The notes under the pieces: generated by a model | What the model was told of the DNA's origin: nothing | What the model saw: the letters and a program-made list of their open reading frames with translations, nothing else | Databases searched by the model: none | Shown: positions 42,550 through 54,217 of the stretch, piece after piece | Numbering within the stretch: position 1 is the stretch's first letter | How the letters are laid out: each line of letters begins with the position of its first letter | Program-made: the position numbers and the translations under genes | NCBI RefSeq assembly: GCF_011397635.1 | Contig: NC_064770.1 | Span: 24,535,603-24,599,602 of the forward strand | Length of the DNA: 64,000 bases | Source: Epinephelus fuscoguttatus | Taxonomy: Eukaryota; Chordata; Actinopteri; Perciformes; Serranidae | Direction of reading: 5' to 3'

Positions 42550-43235
42550 GGAAGACACTTAAGATGACTACAAATGACACAAAATGACCTTAAGTAGATG
42601 CAAAGGAACTGCAAAAAGACATAAAATAAACACAAAAAAGGGGCAAAACAAGCACAAATGACACACAATGACCTACAGGAGACACTAATTTACCTCAGAG
42701 ATAAAAACAGCCACAAAGAGGCACTAGGTAAATTACCCCAGAGACACGAAAAAAAAAAAGACACTAAATTACTTCAAAAACATTAAATCACCTTACAGTA
42801 AAGAGACATAAAACAGCTCCAAATATACACTATATTACCTCAAAGAGACACAAAACAGCCACAAAGAGACACTAAATTACCTCAAAAAGGCACTAGGTAA
42901 ATTACCCCAGAGACACAAAAAAGCCACAAAAAGACACTAAATTACTTCAAAAACATTAAATCACCTTACAGTAAAGAGACACAAAACAGCCACAAAGAGA
43001 CACTGAGTTACCTTTAAAAAAACACAAAACAGCCACAAAGAGACACTAAATTACCTCAGAAACACTGACTTACCTTCAAGAGACACAAAACAGCTCAAAA
43101 AATACACTATATTACCTCAAAGAGACACAAAACAGCCACAAAGACACAGTTAACAGCCACAAAAAGACAGTTAACAGCCACAAAGAGTCACTAAATGACC
43201 CCAAAGAGACACAAACCACAGAAAAGAGGCTAAAT
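42550..43235 (+). repeat. Minisatellite, degenerate ~20-40 bp units, ~690 bp
   Basis: Units combine 'agagacacaaaacagccaca', 'aagagacactaaattacctc' and variants, repeated about 15-20 times with drift. Two higher-order blocks at about 42695-42820 and 42880-43010 share 'gcactaggtaaattacccca', 'acttcaaaaacattaaatca' and 'ccttacagtaaagagaca', showing a segmental duplication within the array. Confidence 0.85.
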
Positions 43236-44417
43236 CACCACCACTGTGTATCTTGCTCCAATGTATTAGAAGTGGTGGAACCTTTTGCATATCTCTGCCC
43301 AGGGGCCCATTGTCTCATAATCCGCCCGTGGTCACACCGACATAAAAATGGAGGTGCCAAAATAAAACATAAAACCGGAACAAAGGGGAGTGTGTGTGGA
43401 GACCACCAGAGTAGGAGACAACCTGCCTAGGGCACCGAATGTGGTAAGTCTACATTTATCTGACAGCTGGAGTCACATTACAGATTAAACAAGCTCTGAC
43501 ATATACTGTATTAAATTAAAGTGAAATATAAAATCTGACTCATGTCCATTATCATATTGTTGTTGTTTTTTTCTGGCTGTGTTGAAGCTATCATTAATCA
43601 AAATATGATATAACATCATGAGGTGTTGCTTGTGATTCATTTTCATGTTTTCTCTGGCGCAGACACAAACCCAGAAATCCACAGAGCAGCTTGGCAGATT
43701 CAGTATGCTGATGATGGAGGAAGACAAACTCTAATTTGTTACACTGAGAAGCCTTTTTATCAACTAGTGAGGTATGTGGACAGGCTGACTTCTTGACCTT
43801 TGACCTTTGATATCACACCTCCTAATAACCTCGAAGTATGAATAACTTACTTCTCTCACACAGAAAATGACACCAATTTCAGTTCTACTGCCGGTATATA
43901 ATATTTACATTTCACTGTGTTGAGCATGCCAGTCACAGGTGCACTCTGTAAGAACTGTGGCAGCTGTGTAAGCGTCATATGACAGCAGACATAAGTGTGT
44001 TTGTGTGTGTGCATGAGTGCATTCAGCAGCATCTGTTCGTACACTCGGGTACACCTAAGTGACAGCAGATGTCCTTTGCATTCCAGTGCTGACTGTGTGG
44101 CGATAACTAACGTGTTTGTGTTTATCCGCGCAGACTCCTGTTAGTGTCTGAAATACACGGTGACAGAGGAGGAATTCCAGCTGTTCGCCTGTTACCATCC
44201 CGAACATGACAGCAACACAGAGAAGAGAGAGAGACACACACACACAGCAGAGCAGATTGAACAGTGGAGCTGCAGAGCATGACTGAGAATTTGAAATTAA
44301 AGCAGCAGTAGTAGATTTTTTGGTCACTTGGGGGCAGTGGGATTAGCTGTAAATCATCCACAACTTTTTAAAGTCTTCCTTAGACATTCACTCATATTCC
44401 TCAAGAAACTCTAAAGA
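43236..44417. other. Intergenic, no gene recognised
   Basis: Contains a DR1-type site at 43794-43806. No coding exon seen. Confidence 0.4.
43794..43806. promoter_or_regulatory. Perfect DR1 nuclear-receptor motif
   Basis: TGACCTTTGACCT, i.e. AGGTCA-A-AGGTCA on the other strand, the DR1 consensus bound by HNF4, COUP-TF and PPAR/RXR in vertebrates. Occupancy unknown. Confidence 0.5.
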
Positions 44418-44562
44418 CCTTTATCTTCCATATTGTCAGACTTCTCCTGATCAACATTTACTGAAATACAGAGAACTATCTCTTTGGAACAACCATCTTC
44501 CATATCAATCATTATCTACATTATCGTATTTCAAAAAACATCTGAAAAGGACTCTTTTGTAA
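44418..44562 (+). pseudogene. LINE ORF2 C-terminal fragment
   Basis: Encodes LKYRELSLWNNHLPYQSLST then LSYFKKHLKRTLL and a stop (TAA about 44560), which resembles the ..LWNSLP..SLxxFKxxLKxxLF end of non-LTR ORF2. A ~210-bp 3' UTR follows, then AATAAA at about 44773 and the pentanucleotide array. Confidence 0.6.
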
Positions 44563-44771
44563 ACTGTACATCTGTAACAAATTTGTATTATTTCTTAGTC
44601 TGGAACTCTTCAGTTGTGCAATCTTCATTTTTATCTCTTTCTTTATATGTATGATTGTTGTTATTTAATAGGGGACGTATCTTCATATGCTATTTTTGGC
44701 TTCTAACCTCTCCTGCAAAATGTTTTAACTTTTAGTTTCCTTTTCCTGTATTTTCTGTACATGTATGTGCA

Positions 44772-45280
44772 AATAAACTAAACAAAGCTAAACTTAGCTA
44801 AGCGAAGCAAAACTAAGCTAAGCTAAACTAAGCTAAACCAAACTAAACTAAGCTAAGCTAAGCTAAAATACACTAAACTAAACTAAACTAAATTAACTAA
44901 ACTAAGCTAATCTGCACTAAGATAAGATAAACTAAGCTAAACTAAACTGAGCTAAAATAAGATAAACTAAGCTAAATGAAACTAAACTGTGCTAAGCTAA
45001 GCGAAACTATGCTAAACTAAACTAAGCTACACTAAGCTAAGCTAAACTAAATTAACAACATTAAGATAAGATAAACTAAATTAAGCTTAACTAAACTAAG
45101 ATAAACAAAGCTAAGCTAAACTAAGCTACGCTCACTGAACTATACTAAAATAAACTGAGCTAAGCTAAACTATGCTAAACGAAGCTAAACTAACTAAACT
45201 CAGCCAAGCTAAACTAAGCTAAGCTAAGCTAAGCTATGCTTAACAAAGCTAATCTAAATTAAATTAAACTAAATTAAACT
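44772..45280 (+). repeat. Pentanucleotide array, (AAACT/AAGCT)n, ~510 bp
   Basis: Runs of 'aactaagcta', 'aagctaaact' with G/A exchange in about half the units and sporadic indels. It directly follows the LINE 3' end and AATAAA. Confidence 0.85.
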
Positions 45281-46385
45281 CTGAACAGATTATCTATCCA
45301 AATAACCCTGCAGTGTGAGAGGTGTACAGACATAATCTTAAAGTTACTGCCTGTATTTGAGTCTCCTCAGTTTCTAAATATTAAACATGTTTGATCTTTA
45401 CAACTTGAAATCCTGCTGTGTAAAAGGAACAGTGATGGAATATTGAGCAGGAACTCACAGTAGCCAGCAAGCCTGGCCAAGTCTGGGAAGTGTCACCAAC
45501 ATGCCTGCCTGACAAAATGTATTAATGCTAATTCCCTCCTCTCAGCCACGACTTTACCAACAGTTAACTCACAGTTAACAGTCTGCCTCCGTGTTTGTTG
45601 GTTTTTTAAAGTCACATTTCGCATCAGTTTCTGTGAGATCCTTACTCAGCATTGCAGAATCTCTTTTTTTAATCATGGCCGCTACCCTTTGCTAAGTCCC
45701 GCCCCCAGACGCAGACTGGCTAATCATGATGTAGGCCAGAGTCTGACAACACAGCTGTGCTCCATTGACTCTAATGCAATTGTTTCAGATTTCCTTCATT
45801 TTCAGGCTGGTTTTGTGGATTTGGAGCTTTGTCTTTTGAACCTGTTGTTGCTGCTGAGTCAGTTTGACATCCTGGATATATCCTTCAAACACAGACTGTA
45901 GACCCCTCTGTCTGCTTCTCTCTGGAATCACTGTTTCATTTTTCCAAAGATATGGTAATATTTCTTCAGGGAGTGCAGTTAGTTACAGTGTGGGCTCCAT
46001 GCTTACTCCGACAGCTTGCGGATGATCCACTACTTTTGTTAGTTTTGTTTTAGTTTCCCCTGGAAACAGTTTCCATGAGCTTCTAGCAGCACGTTTCTCT
46101 ATTTGTAGCATCTTTTCTAAATGCGGCGTTTGTATCATCAAATTGGTGAAGATGTTTCTTCATTTGCTTGAATTTGTTTTCTTAATGTGCAGTGCATTGA
46201 GCTGTCAGGGCCACCGCACTACCCTGATGTACACACATACACATATTTAGATGTCAGGTTTTCTAAAACACTGATAGCTCTGCTCAGGTTGTTATTGAAA
46301 AGATTGCTTTCATTTTTCTTATAATATTGTGATTACTCCCCACCAACATCATTTTCCTGTCTTGTTTCTGTTTTTCTCGCCTCAG
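45281..46385. other. Intergenic / possible intron upstream of 46386 exon
   Basis: No recognised feature. If the exon at 46386-46514 is real, this would be its intron. Confidence 0.3.
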
Positions 46386-46514
46386 CAGCTGGTCTGCTGT
46401 GTGACGGATGCTGACGAGCATCAGACGGACATCCGTCTGGGAGGAAGCATCAGAGCATCCTCTGCTGAGCCTCTATCTCCCACCTACAGACCGATCAATA
46501 CTGACGGCAGCTAA
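46386..46514 (+). CDS. Candidate terminal coding exon of an unknown plus-strand gene
   Basis: A strong acceptor (CTGTTTTTCTCGCCTCAG, ending 46385) precedes 42 open codons and a TAA (46512-46514). The peptide (QLVCCVTDADEHQTDIRLGG, SIRASSAEPLSPTYRPINTD) is not recognised. The other two frames are closed early. A canonical AATAAA poly(A) signal lies at 46655-46660, about 140 bp downstream, a normal 3' UTR distance. Both host genes at the ends are on the minus strand, so this would be an extra, oppositely oriented gene or a lncRNA. No upstream exon identified. Confidence 0.35.
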   Translation, partial: QLVCCVTDADEHQTDIRLGGSIRASSAEPLSPTYRPINTDGS

Positions 46515-46654
46515 AGTTAGAACCAACAAAGCATCTCCGAGGCCTCGGACCAGCAATCCACTCTGAATGCAGTGTGTGTATATTGCACTTTTCCTGCTTA
46601 CAGAGACCTTCTCACAGCAGATATAAAGTATGTGTGGCTGTAAAAGCTGCATCC

Positions 46655-46660
46655 AATAAA
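46655..46660 (+). terminator. AATAAA poly(A) signal
   Basis: 'atccaataaacctgg', about 140 bp past the candidate exon stop. Confidence 0.4.
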
Positions 46661-47394
46661 CCTGGTAATTAAAATATATGCTTATGAGTTATGACAATGA
46701 ATATGTTACTGTGATATTAATATTAATACAGACATATCACAGTGAGGGGTGTGGAAGATAGGACTTGGTAATGGCACAGTTAACAATGTCAGCATGATCC
46801 AAATAACATTTACCCTACATTAACAGAAAACCCTATAAAGAATGTTCATGATTTATTATCTTAATAACAGCATCTACGTGGAGAGAAAGCTCTGAATCAA
46901 TGAGGTGTTTTATAGTTTGATAATAAAGATTCACCACTGAATATAAGTGAAAACATATTTCAGTTCCCCGTCTGTTGTAATGTTTGAGCTTCACTGTGCA
47001 GAATGAATTATGTGTGTGCACTAGTCTGCTTACGACAGGAAAGTTTGTCTGTGCTCATTTTAAATCTGAGTTTAACATGTGGACATATGAGCAGGATTTT
47101 GTGACATTCCAACTAGTCTGGAGCCAGTTGGGGTTCAATATGTAATGTGTAGTGCTGTGAAAGTGTGATGTGGAAAATTTAAGTCTCCAGTGCATGAATA
47201 CATGTGGACTTTCCAGTGAAGTCAGAGACATCTAGCGGTTTAACTTATGAAATATTAGATGTATAGATTGTGTATTTTCAGTGACAGAAATGGAGTACAT
47301 GTAGTTTTCAAGAATTTTTAACCAGTTGATTTAACTTTTTGTGGAAAAAAAATACATCAGACACAATTTAAATAGGCTATATAATAGCCTGCAT
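46661..47394. other. Intergenic, no gene recognised
   Basis: No feature recognised. Confidence 0.35.
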
Positions 47395-47694
47395 CAGTGG
47401 TTCCCAACTGGTCCATCCAGATTTCTCCTTAGTCATTAGTTCAATACATTCAGCGTCACACTTGCGTTTGCCCATATTGTTGAGCTACTTTGCTGTCTCT
47501 GTCAAGTAGCTGTTCATTAGTCATTTACTCCACATCAGAAAAAGGTACTTCAAAATAAAAGCTCTGTGCTGGAAATTCACTGTACTGAAAAATAAAGTGT
47601 GTTTTTTACAAACTTGTCATCTTTGCGTGTCACATGCGATCCATTCAGAATGGACCCGCAACACACTTTTGGACCCACCATTTGAGAACCACTG
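47395..47694. mobile_element. hAT-type MITE, 300 bp, with 8-bp target duplication
   Basis: Ends CAGTGGTTCCCAAC and TTGAGAACCACTG are inverted. Flanks GCCTGCAT (47387-47394) and GCCTATAT (47695-47702) match at 6 of 8 positions, the hAT target length. No transposase. Confidence 0.8.
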
Positions 47695-48097
47695 GCCTAT
47701 ATAAACTGTGTTGTAAAACATGTCTGGAGGGGATCTTTAGCCATAAGTAGGACTGAGACGATATGTTAATATCCCAACTCCATACTATTACAATACTTTG
47801 GAGCCAATTCGATATGTATTGCGATTTGTATGTGTCGCGATTCTACAAGTATTGTGATTTAATCACTTTAAGACAGCCTGTGGACCGGCCTTCAGTTTTC
47901 TAACAATTCAAGATTTATTGCAATTTTTGTTTACTTTTTTTAACACTGGACCAATGTAAAAAGATAAATTCAATACTTTTGGAGACAGTATATGATGAGG
48001 CATATTTCCAAAAACAATGCACATCTCACATCAGTCTTCCTGACTGTTATTTGCGCTGCACTATATACTGCATAGAAAGGCAATAAATAAATAGCAT
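47695..48097. repeat. Dispersed AT-rich repeat-like segment
   Basis: Motifs 'gagacgatatgttaatatcc', 'attgcgatttgtatgtgtcg', 'aacaattcaagatttattgc' resemble a common fish repeat. Not defined further. Confidence 0.4.
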
Positions 48098-48390
48098 TGT
48101 AGTTTCACAGCAAGAGGGTTCCTGGTTCAAACCCAGGGTGGGGGAGCCCTTCTGTGCGGAGTTTGCATGTTCTCCCCATGTCAGCGTGGGTTTTCTCCAG
48201 GTACTCCGGCTTCCTCCCACAGTCCAAAGACATGCAGGTTAATGGTGACTCTAAATTGTCCGTAGGTGTGAATGTAGGTGTGAATGGTTGTTTGCCTCTA
48301 TATGTCAGCCCTGTGATAGTCTGGCAACCTGCCCAGGATGTACCCCGCCTCCTCACCAACGTCAGCTGGGATATGATGAATGAACTGTAG
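48098..48390 (+). mobile_element. tRNA-derived SINE, 5'-truncated copy
   Basis: Starts 'tttcacagcaagagggttcc', with a B-box-like 'ggttcaaaccca', the body 'gtactccggcttcctcccac', 'agtccaaagacatgcaggtt', and ends 'cagctgggatatgatgaatg'. Same family as 35472-35873. Confidence 0.85.
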
Positions 48391-50472
48391 ATTCTAACAT
48401 ATATTCACTACAGTAAAATGACGCATGTATTTCTCTGTCATTGTTATTTAGTAGTTATGTCTTTTTGTTGTGAAACCATTGTTCACTTTAACAATCAATA
48501 TCCCTATTATTACTGTTCCACTGGTCAAGTCACTTGAACGCGCTGTCATCCCTTATTACGGCTTCTATCAGCTGTCAACAAGCTGTCATCTGTTTGCAGC
48601 TCAGTCGATGTGACATATCTTCTGCTGTGCAGAGGATTGTGGGTCAGAATAGCCAGAAAAGCTTGCTGCCTGCACACTGCAAAATCCGACTGGATGTACT
48701 AGAACATCCTACGTATTGGGACATACGAAATCTTCCTCTGGCATACTAAATAGTGTGGTAAATGGGTATTGGAATGCACAGTTTGTTTCTGCAAACAGAT
48801 ACGACATCATGTTACTTCACAATAGCACAATAAAAGCGGCAGCTTCTTTTCTCCTCTCCATTTAAATTGCATTGATTCAGGTATTAAATAAATCAGTTAA
48901 AAAATAGTAAAATAATTTTTTTTCCCAGGGTGCCTTTCAAATAGATAGATAGATTTCATCACCAGGTCCTCAGGTGGAGCACCGAAAGCTGGAGCAGCCT
49001 CTCTCGAGAACAGATGGCAGCCATATTTCCATCTAAGTGCACTTGGCAGCGTGCTGACACAATCATCTATCTTAGCGGGCAGAAGGACACCACACTGTAA
49101 ACCATGAACACAGCCTTCATGGGAAGGAGCACTGTACACACATTTGCAAAACGGGACTCATAAAATATAGGAATATGTGCTGCGGCAACATATCCGCTGA
49201 GAATCTTCTCACCGCTCCTACCACCCACACAACTTATGTCATGTTGAGGTACCTATCAATGTGTGCAGCATCCAACAGGAGTGAATTCTGCAGATAGATG
49301 TTTTTACATTAGATGTTTTGTCTTTTCTCAGTGTGATGTGAAACAGCACCTCATATGAAAAGATTTATTTGGGCAAATCTGCTTAATGACAAATAATGGT
49401 GCTGAGAAAAAGATCCTCGGCTGAAAATGCCAAATGATGCACAAAACCAGTATTTGTCTGTTGAGTCAGTCATCCTCAGCAGCTCTTCTGCATCTTTGTG
49501 AATCCCTGTTATTCTCTCTGTGAATGTGACAACAAAATTACACAAACTCGAGCAGAGAGTCCTCCGCTACATCAAGACATAACGGTTCAGCAGATGGCAG
49601 GCTCTTGTTAAACGACAGACATTTCCACAATATTAGAAAGGGATCATTGCTTGATGATGTCTCATTAAACATATTGAGTTCGCGGCAGTAAAGTGGAACA
49701 TTTTCACAGGAAAAATCCACTAATAAGAGGTTGTATTGCAACAGTTCATCATTAGGCACTGCAGTTGGACAACCCTTCTAAAATGAGATCTTTGTTAATT
49801 AAACCTAACAGAGGTCTGAGTAGTGAAGCACGTCTTTGTCCAGTTTATTACCATCCAACATATTGTATTAGAGCATATTGCTGCAACACTCTATAATAAA
49901 AATATAGACACCATGGATGTTTTACCCCCCTGATATTTAACGACAAAGCAGACTACGTGTTACTTTCTCAGCAAAGCCACTGGTTAGCCGTAACAAGCAT
50001 TTTGGGGCCAGAGAAATGGTTCACTTCCATCTGGACTGAGAGGACTGCTCTGGGATCCGTCAGTGTTGATCTGTCCTCCAATAACTCACTATTAAGCATC
50101 TGCTGCCGATCAGGGGGGCCTGACTAAATCAAGTCTAGCAGTCTCATCTGTGAGCTCTTCTTTATACAGTGACTCGTCCCCGCAGTACATATGCAATGTG
50201 ATACTATTCGCGCACACACTGTGAGAGAGGGTGACATGGAGTAAGTCTGGGTAAAAGCAAAGCAAGAAAACACTGCAGGAGCATAGTAGAACTAATACAA
50301 CATAAAAATGCCTTTCTGATTATGTGGTGTTTCCTGTTTTGATGAACAGGTGATGAGAGGCATTTTGTAATTGGTCAAACAGGAAGACTGTAACAGAGAG
50401 ATCTTAATGCCTCGTGAAAAGATTAAAGTTGAGCTGTGAATGTGTGATCTTTTTTCAGATTCATTCAGAGCG
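48391..50472. other. Intergenic, no gene recognised
   Basis: No splice-supported exon. Several minus-strand ORFs (48897-49139, 49538-49759) lack homology. Confidence 0.35.
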
Positions 50473-50705
50473 ATGTTGGTGTCCCATAAGATTATAAAGC
50501 CAAACCCCGTTATTTTTAAATTTCCTGTGAAAACGGACATTTATTTTGAAAGAAGACACTGCATGTAACAGGCATAAATTTGCATGGCGGCCCAAAATGT
50601 CAACAACCAACGCACCCAGGGTACCTTTCACGTCATATCTGGATGTGGAAAGTCCATGACCAAATGTAGATATGTGACAAAGTTGGAGAGAGAATGTGTT
50701 GAAAA
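50473..50705 (+). repeat. Dispersed repeat family X, copy 3 (partial)
   Basis: Carries 'gcatgtaacaggcataaatt', 'aacaaccaacgcacccaggg', 'ggatgtggaaagtccatgac', 'agagaatgtgttg'. It shows the uninterrupted junction that reveals the insertion in copy 1. Confidence 0.85.
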
Positions 50706-51919
50706 AATACATTTGAAAAACCCAACAGCAATGTCTCTTTACAGAAATCATAACCTGGTTACTCAAGACAATCCACAGACCTCGTTGTGAACAGTTTCAT
50801 GTAGGTACTATTTCTTTCTACTGAACTACACCTGCCATAGTATCGCCCTGCAGAAGGAAGTGTGCATCTACTGCTAGCTCACCTAGCACCATTGAGCTAA
50901 CTATACAGCTCAGCTGAGGTGGACGGCCTTAAGGCTTTTGAGTCCTCTTTTTTGGTCCGAGATTATTGCATGTCTAAAAATAAATATGACTTCCTGTTGT
51001 GTCAATCCGAAACTTTCGTCTGTCATTAAAATTTTCGCAAACAGGTTTGATTTTCTGTGTGTTTCACATCCGTCAGAAGCCTTTAGAAACGTTTGACTGA
51101 GAATCAGTGAAGAAAATGTGGCGACGGGACACAGAATCGTTTCACAACTCAGATAGCTCACTTTCAACACATCAGATAGTAACATTCAGGTGGGTGATGA
51201 TGAAGAGGAGGAGGATGTGGACCGCACACAGAGTGTGGAGGACAGAGGGGGAGGACAGCTCCGCCCCTTCATGCAGTTGCGGTGCCAAATGAAAGACAGA
51301 GAGGGAGTGATGACAGCCAGTCATTCAGTCAAAGGCCAAGGAAGAAAGGTGTCTTTTAATTTTGTCACATATTAAGAACTGTCACAATGAATAGAACAAT
51401 AAAACACATTGGAATCAGTGCGCAAGGGTCCTGGGCGTAACAATTTTTTTCAATGACGGATTAAAAAAAACGAATCCAAAAAACACTGACTCTGTGTGCA
51501 AAGGCCTTTGATGTTTACGTCTCGCAAGCCTCTGGTCCATAAGTCGATGCACCCTTCCTTCTGTGTGGTGACATGGTTGGTGGGTGTAACTCTGTCGAAA
51601 AGCAGTGTAGCTCTTTTCATTTTTAAGGGGCTCTATATGATTCAGAGGTTGTCTGCACACGGCTCTCAACATGGATGAAGCTCAGCTAGCAGCTAACAGT
51701 GCTAACAATGACAACAGTGCACACATTTCTGCTGTTAACTAGGGGGGAACCAGATGGTGGGTGATACACTTTTGCGATGTCACAATCCTGATATCACCTA
51801 ATCACCGTATGAGTGCAGTGCAGAGCGGCGGCGATAAGTGGGATACATACACGGGACTCACAGGGACTATGCGTGGCTGGACTGGCTGCCACAGCAACGA
51901 ACAGGGGAGCTCAGATTGC

Positions 51920-51981
<62 letters not shown>

Positions 51982-52847
51982 TGGTGACTTTATTCTCTGC
52001 TCATTACTGCACTGTCTCATAGTAAATAGCCTGCTGCTATGCTAATGCTATAAATATTGTATGGGGCTCCATGAAACACTGTTGTTGTTACTTTTTTGTT
52101 TTTGTAAATTTCTATTTTATATGAAAGATTCCTCACTTGTGGTATTCTATTTACTTTTCTCTTACTATGTTTATTGTGAACAAAATACCACTGAATTCCT
52201 CATATGTGAAAGCCTACTTTGCAGTGAACCAGATTCTGGTGCCTGAACAGGTCAAACTTCACACAGTATGAAGGAAAAAAAATATGATTAAAGAAAAACC
52301 ATGTGTAAGAAGCCATTGTATGAAAGCTGAGGTCAAATATTAATTGGTGCATTCTTCTCTGTAGTTCTGCTGAAGTCCAGCAGCTGTCTTCAGACAGCAC
52401 AGTGCTGTTAGGACTGATGTGATCCGCTGAGCCGAAATACTGTGACCTTCTAAAATCCTAAATGGAAACACTGCTCATGCTCAGCTCCGCGCCGCAGGTC
52501 ACCAAGAGGCTAATGGAGGTGCAGTCCTGAGAGGAGTCGAGCTGTCTCATCTCCAGCTGTACGGCGACAGTGAGAAAATGACAAGTAAATGAAAGTGACC
52601 CGTCTGGCCCAACGCGTGACAAACATGAATATAAAGACCTATTTATGGCAGACTTGTGCTGAGAAGTGAATGCTTGCCCTCAGATCTCTGTGCCTGTTGG
52701 TGTTTTCTTGAAGAACTCTGAGTTTGAACTGTTGTGGTGCACTGTTAGAGAAGGAACGGAGGGTGTAAATGTTAATTAGGAGAACCCATTAACTTAAGTG
52801 CTAATGCTGCAGAAAAACAACTTAGAGCAGGTTTCATGAGCCTCAAA
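50706..52847. other. Intergenic, no gene recognised
   Basis: Holds an (AC)n microsatellite at 51921-51979. No exon recognised. Confidence 0.35.
51921..51979. repeat. (AC)n microsatellite, ~59 bp
   Basis: Uninterrupted, the longest in the window. Confidence 0.95.
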
Positions 52848-53236
52848 GGAAAAGTTTGGCATTTTGGGAAAAGTGCTTATTTGCTCCCTTAATTGCTAAG
52901 AGTTAGATGAGATCAATACCACTTCCATGTTTATATGGTAAATATGAAGCCACCATCAGCAGTCAGTTAGCTTAGCTTAGCACAAAGACTGGAAGCAGAG
53001 GGAAACAGCTAGTCTGGCTCTGTCCAAAGGTAACAGAATTCACTTTGTTTTGTTGTGGCTGTGAACTTGTCAGGTAACCACTGGAGACTCCACAAAAAAC
53101 TGTGCTAATAGTGCAGTACATAAAACCACAATGTGTTGTTTATACACCTCAGTTCTTGTGCTGAATATTTGGAGATGATATAACATGCTAATTAGAGAGC
53201 TTTTGATGTGCTAGTAGACAGATATTGTTACCTTTA
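52848..53236 (+). repeat. Fold-back dispersed teleost repeat, partial
   Basis: Segments 'gttagcttagcttagcacaa', 'agactggaagcagagggaaa', 'cagctagtctggctctgtcc', 'aaaggtaacag' identify a very common fish repeat. Inner 'ctctgtccaaaggtaacaga' and the end 'attgttaccttt' are inverted partners. The central part is deleted relative to the fuller form I know. Confidence 0.75.
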
Positions 53237-53399
53237 AACTAGGGCTGTGCTAAATGTACTTTCTTTCCCATTGAAGCTTCTATTAAGGTTTTCAAATGAA
53301 GCTTTGAATATCTGTCTTCATATTTAATGATGTCATCACCCTAAAAACAAAATGAGAATAAAGGCCTTGTGGTTGTATGCCTCTGAAAACCAGTCAAGT
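53237..53399. other. Short spacer before the TGACCTT repeat
   Basis: Nothing recognised. Confidence 0.3.
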
Positions 53400-53716
53400 T
53401 GCACTTCCAGTCTATATCCATGTCTGTAAAAACATGGGCGCTGGACACACATCTTCAATCTGAAGGATCTATACAGTTACTTATGTCACTAATACAGTAT
53501 CTGACCGAATGTCTCTTCTTCTGTTCCTGAGTTGTGACGTTGATTAACGGCCAGAAAAGTGTTTTTGTAGATCATTACAATGTCACAGTGAAGTTGACAT
53601 ATGGCTTTTTGGCCATAAAATGTCATCACTTCATCATTATATCCTATTAAACATTTGTGTGAAATGTCATAATTCGTGTATGAATTCTTGAGTTATGGCC
53701 AAAAACATGTTTTGCA

Positions 53717-53731
53717 AGGTCACAGTGACCT
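53717..53731. promoter_or_regulatory. Perfect palindromic estrogen-response-element consensus
   Basis: AGGTCACAGTGACCT, a 15-bp perfect palindrome of AGGTCA half-sites with 3-bp spacer CAG. This is identical to the classic vertebrate vitellogenin ERE core, GGTCACAGTGACC. A DR1-like 'TGATCTTTGACCT' directly follows. Receptor binding is not shown. Confidence 0.6.
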
Positions 53732-53980
53732 TGATCTTTGACCTTCAACCACCAAATTCTGATCAGGTCATTCTTAAGTTGAAGTGGATGTTTGTGCCAA
53801 ATTTAAGAAAATTCCCTCCAGGCTCCCTTGAAATATTGAATTCATGAGAATGGGATAGACGCTAAGTTGATGCTACCTTGACCTTGACCACCATATTGTA
53901 ATCAGTTCATTGTTAAGTCCGAGTGGATGTTTGTGCAAATTTTTCTTGAGATATGGTGTTCACAAGAATGAGATGGATGC

Positions 53981-53995
53981 AAGGTCACAGTGTCC
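53981..53995. promoter_or_regulatory. ERE-like site, one mismatch
   Basis: AGGTCACAGTGTCCT in a second unit of the same repeat array. Confidence 0.4.
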
Positions 53996-54217
53996 TTTGA
54001 CCACCAAAATCTTATTATGTCCATCCTTGAGTCCAAGTGGATGTTTGTGCCGCACTATTGTGTTTCCGTTTATTTGCAGCAAGCAGGAGAGCAACAGTTT
54101 TTTGACTGCAGTGAAAATGTTGAAATGCTAAATGCCAACAAATATGGACTGAGGCACAATATTTTGTTGGATAAAAACATGTATTTTTAAAAGATTAGAT
54201 CTATGTTTTGTTCAATG

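Larger units (their letters stand above)
53400..54060 (+). repeat. TGACCTT-rich dispersed repeat, copy 1
   Basis: Begins with 'tatatccatgtctgtaaaaa', 'catgggcgctggacacacat', then 'aatacagtatctgaccgaat'. Then comes tandem decay of a ~110-130-bp unit ('accaccaaattctgatcagg', 'gtggatgtttgtgccaaatt'). Paralogous to 60560-61440. Contains several nuclear-receptor-type sites. Confidence 0.85.

Noticed and set aside
42540..43240. CRISPR-like array.
   Set aside because: Units are tandem and degenerate without unique spacers, and the genome is eukaryotic. Minisatellite.
44055..44361. Minus ORFs with a hydrophobic stretch near 44.2 kb, as a candidate signal peptide gene.
   Set aside because: The hydrophobic part is from a GA/AC-rich tract; no splice context or homology.
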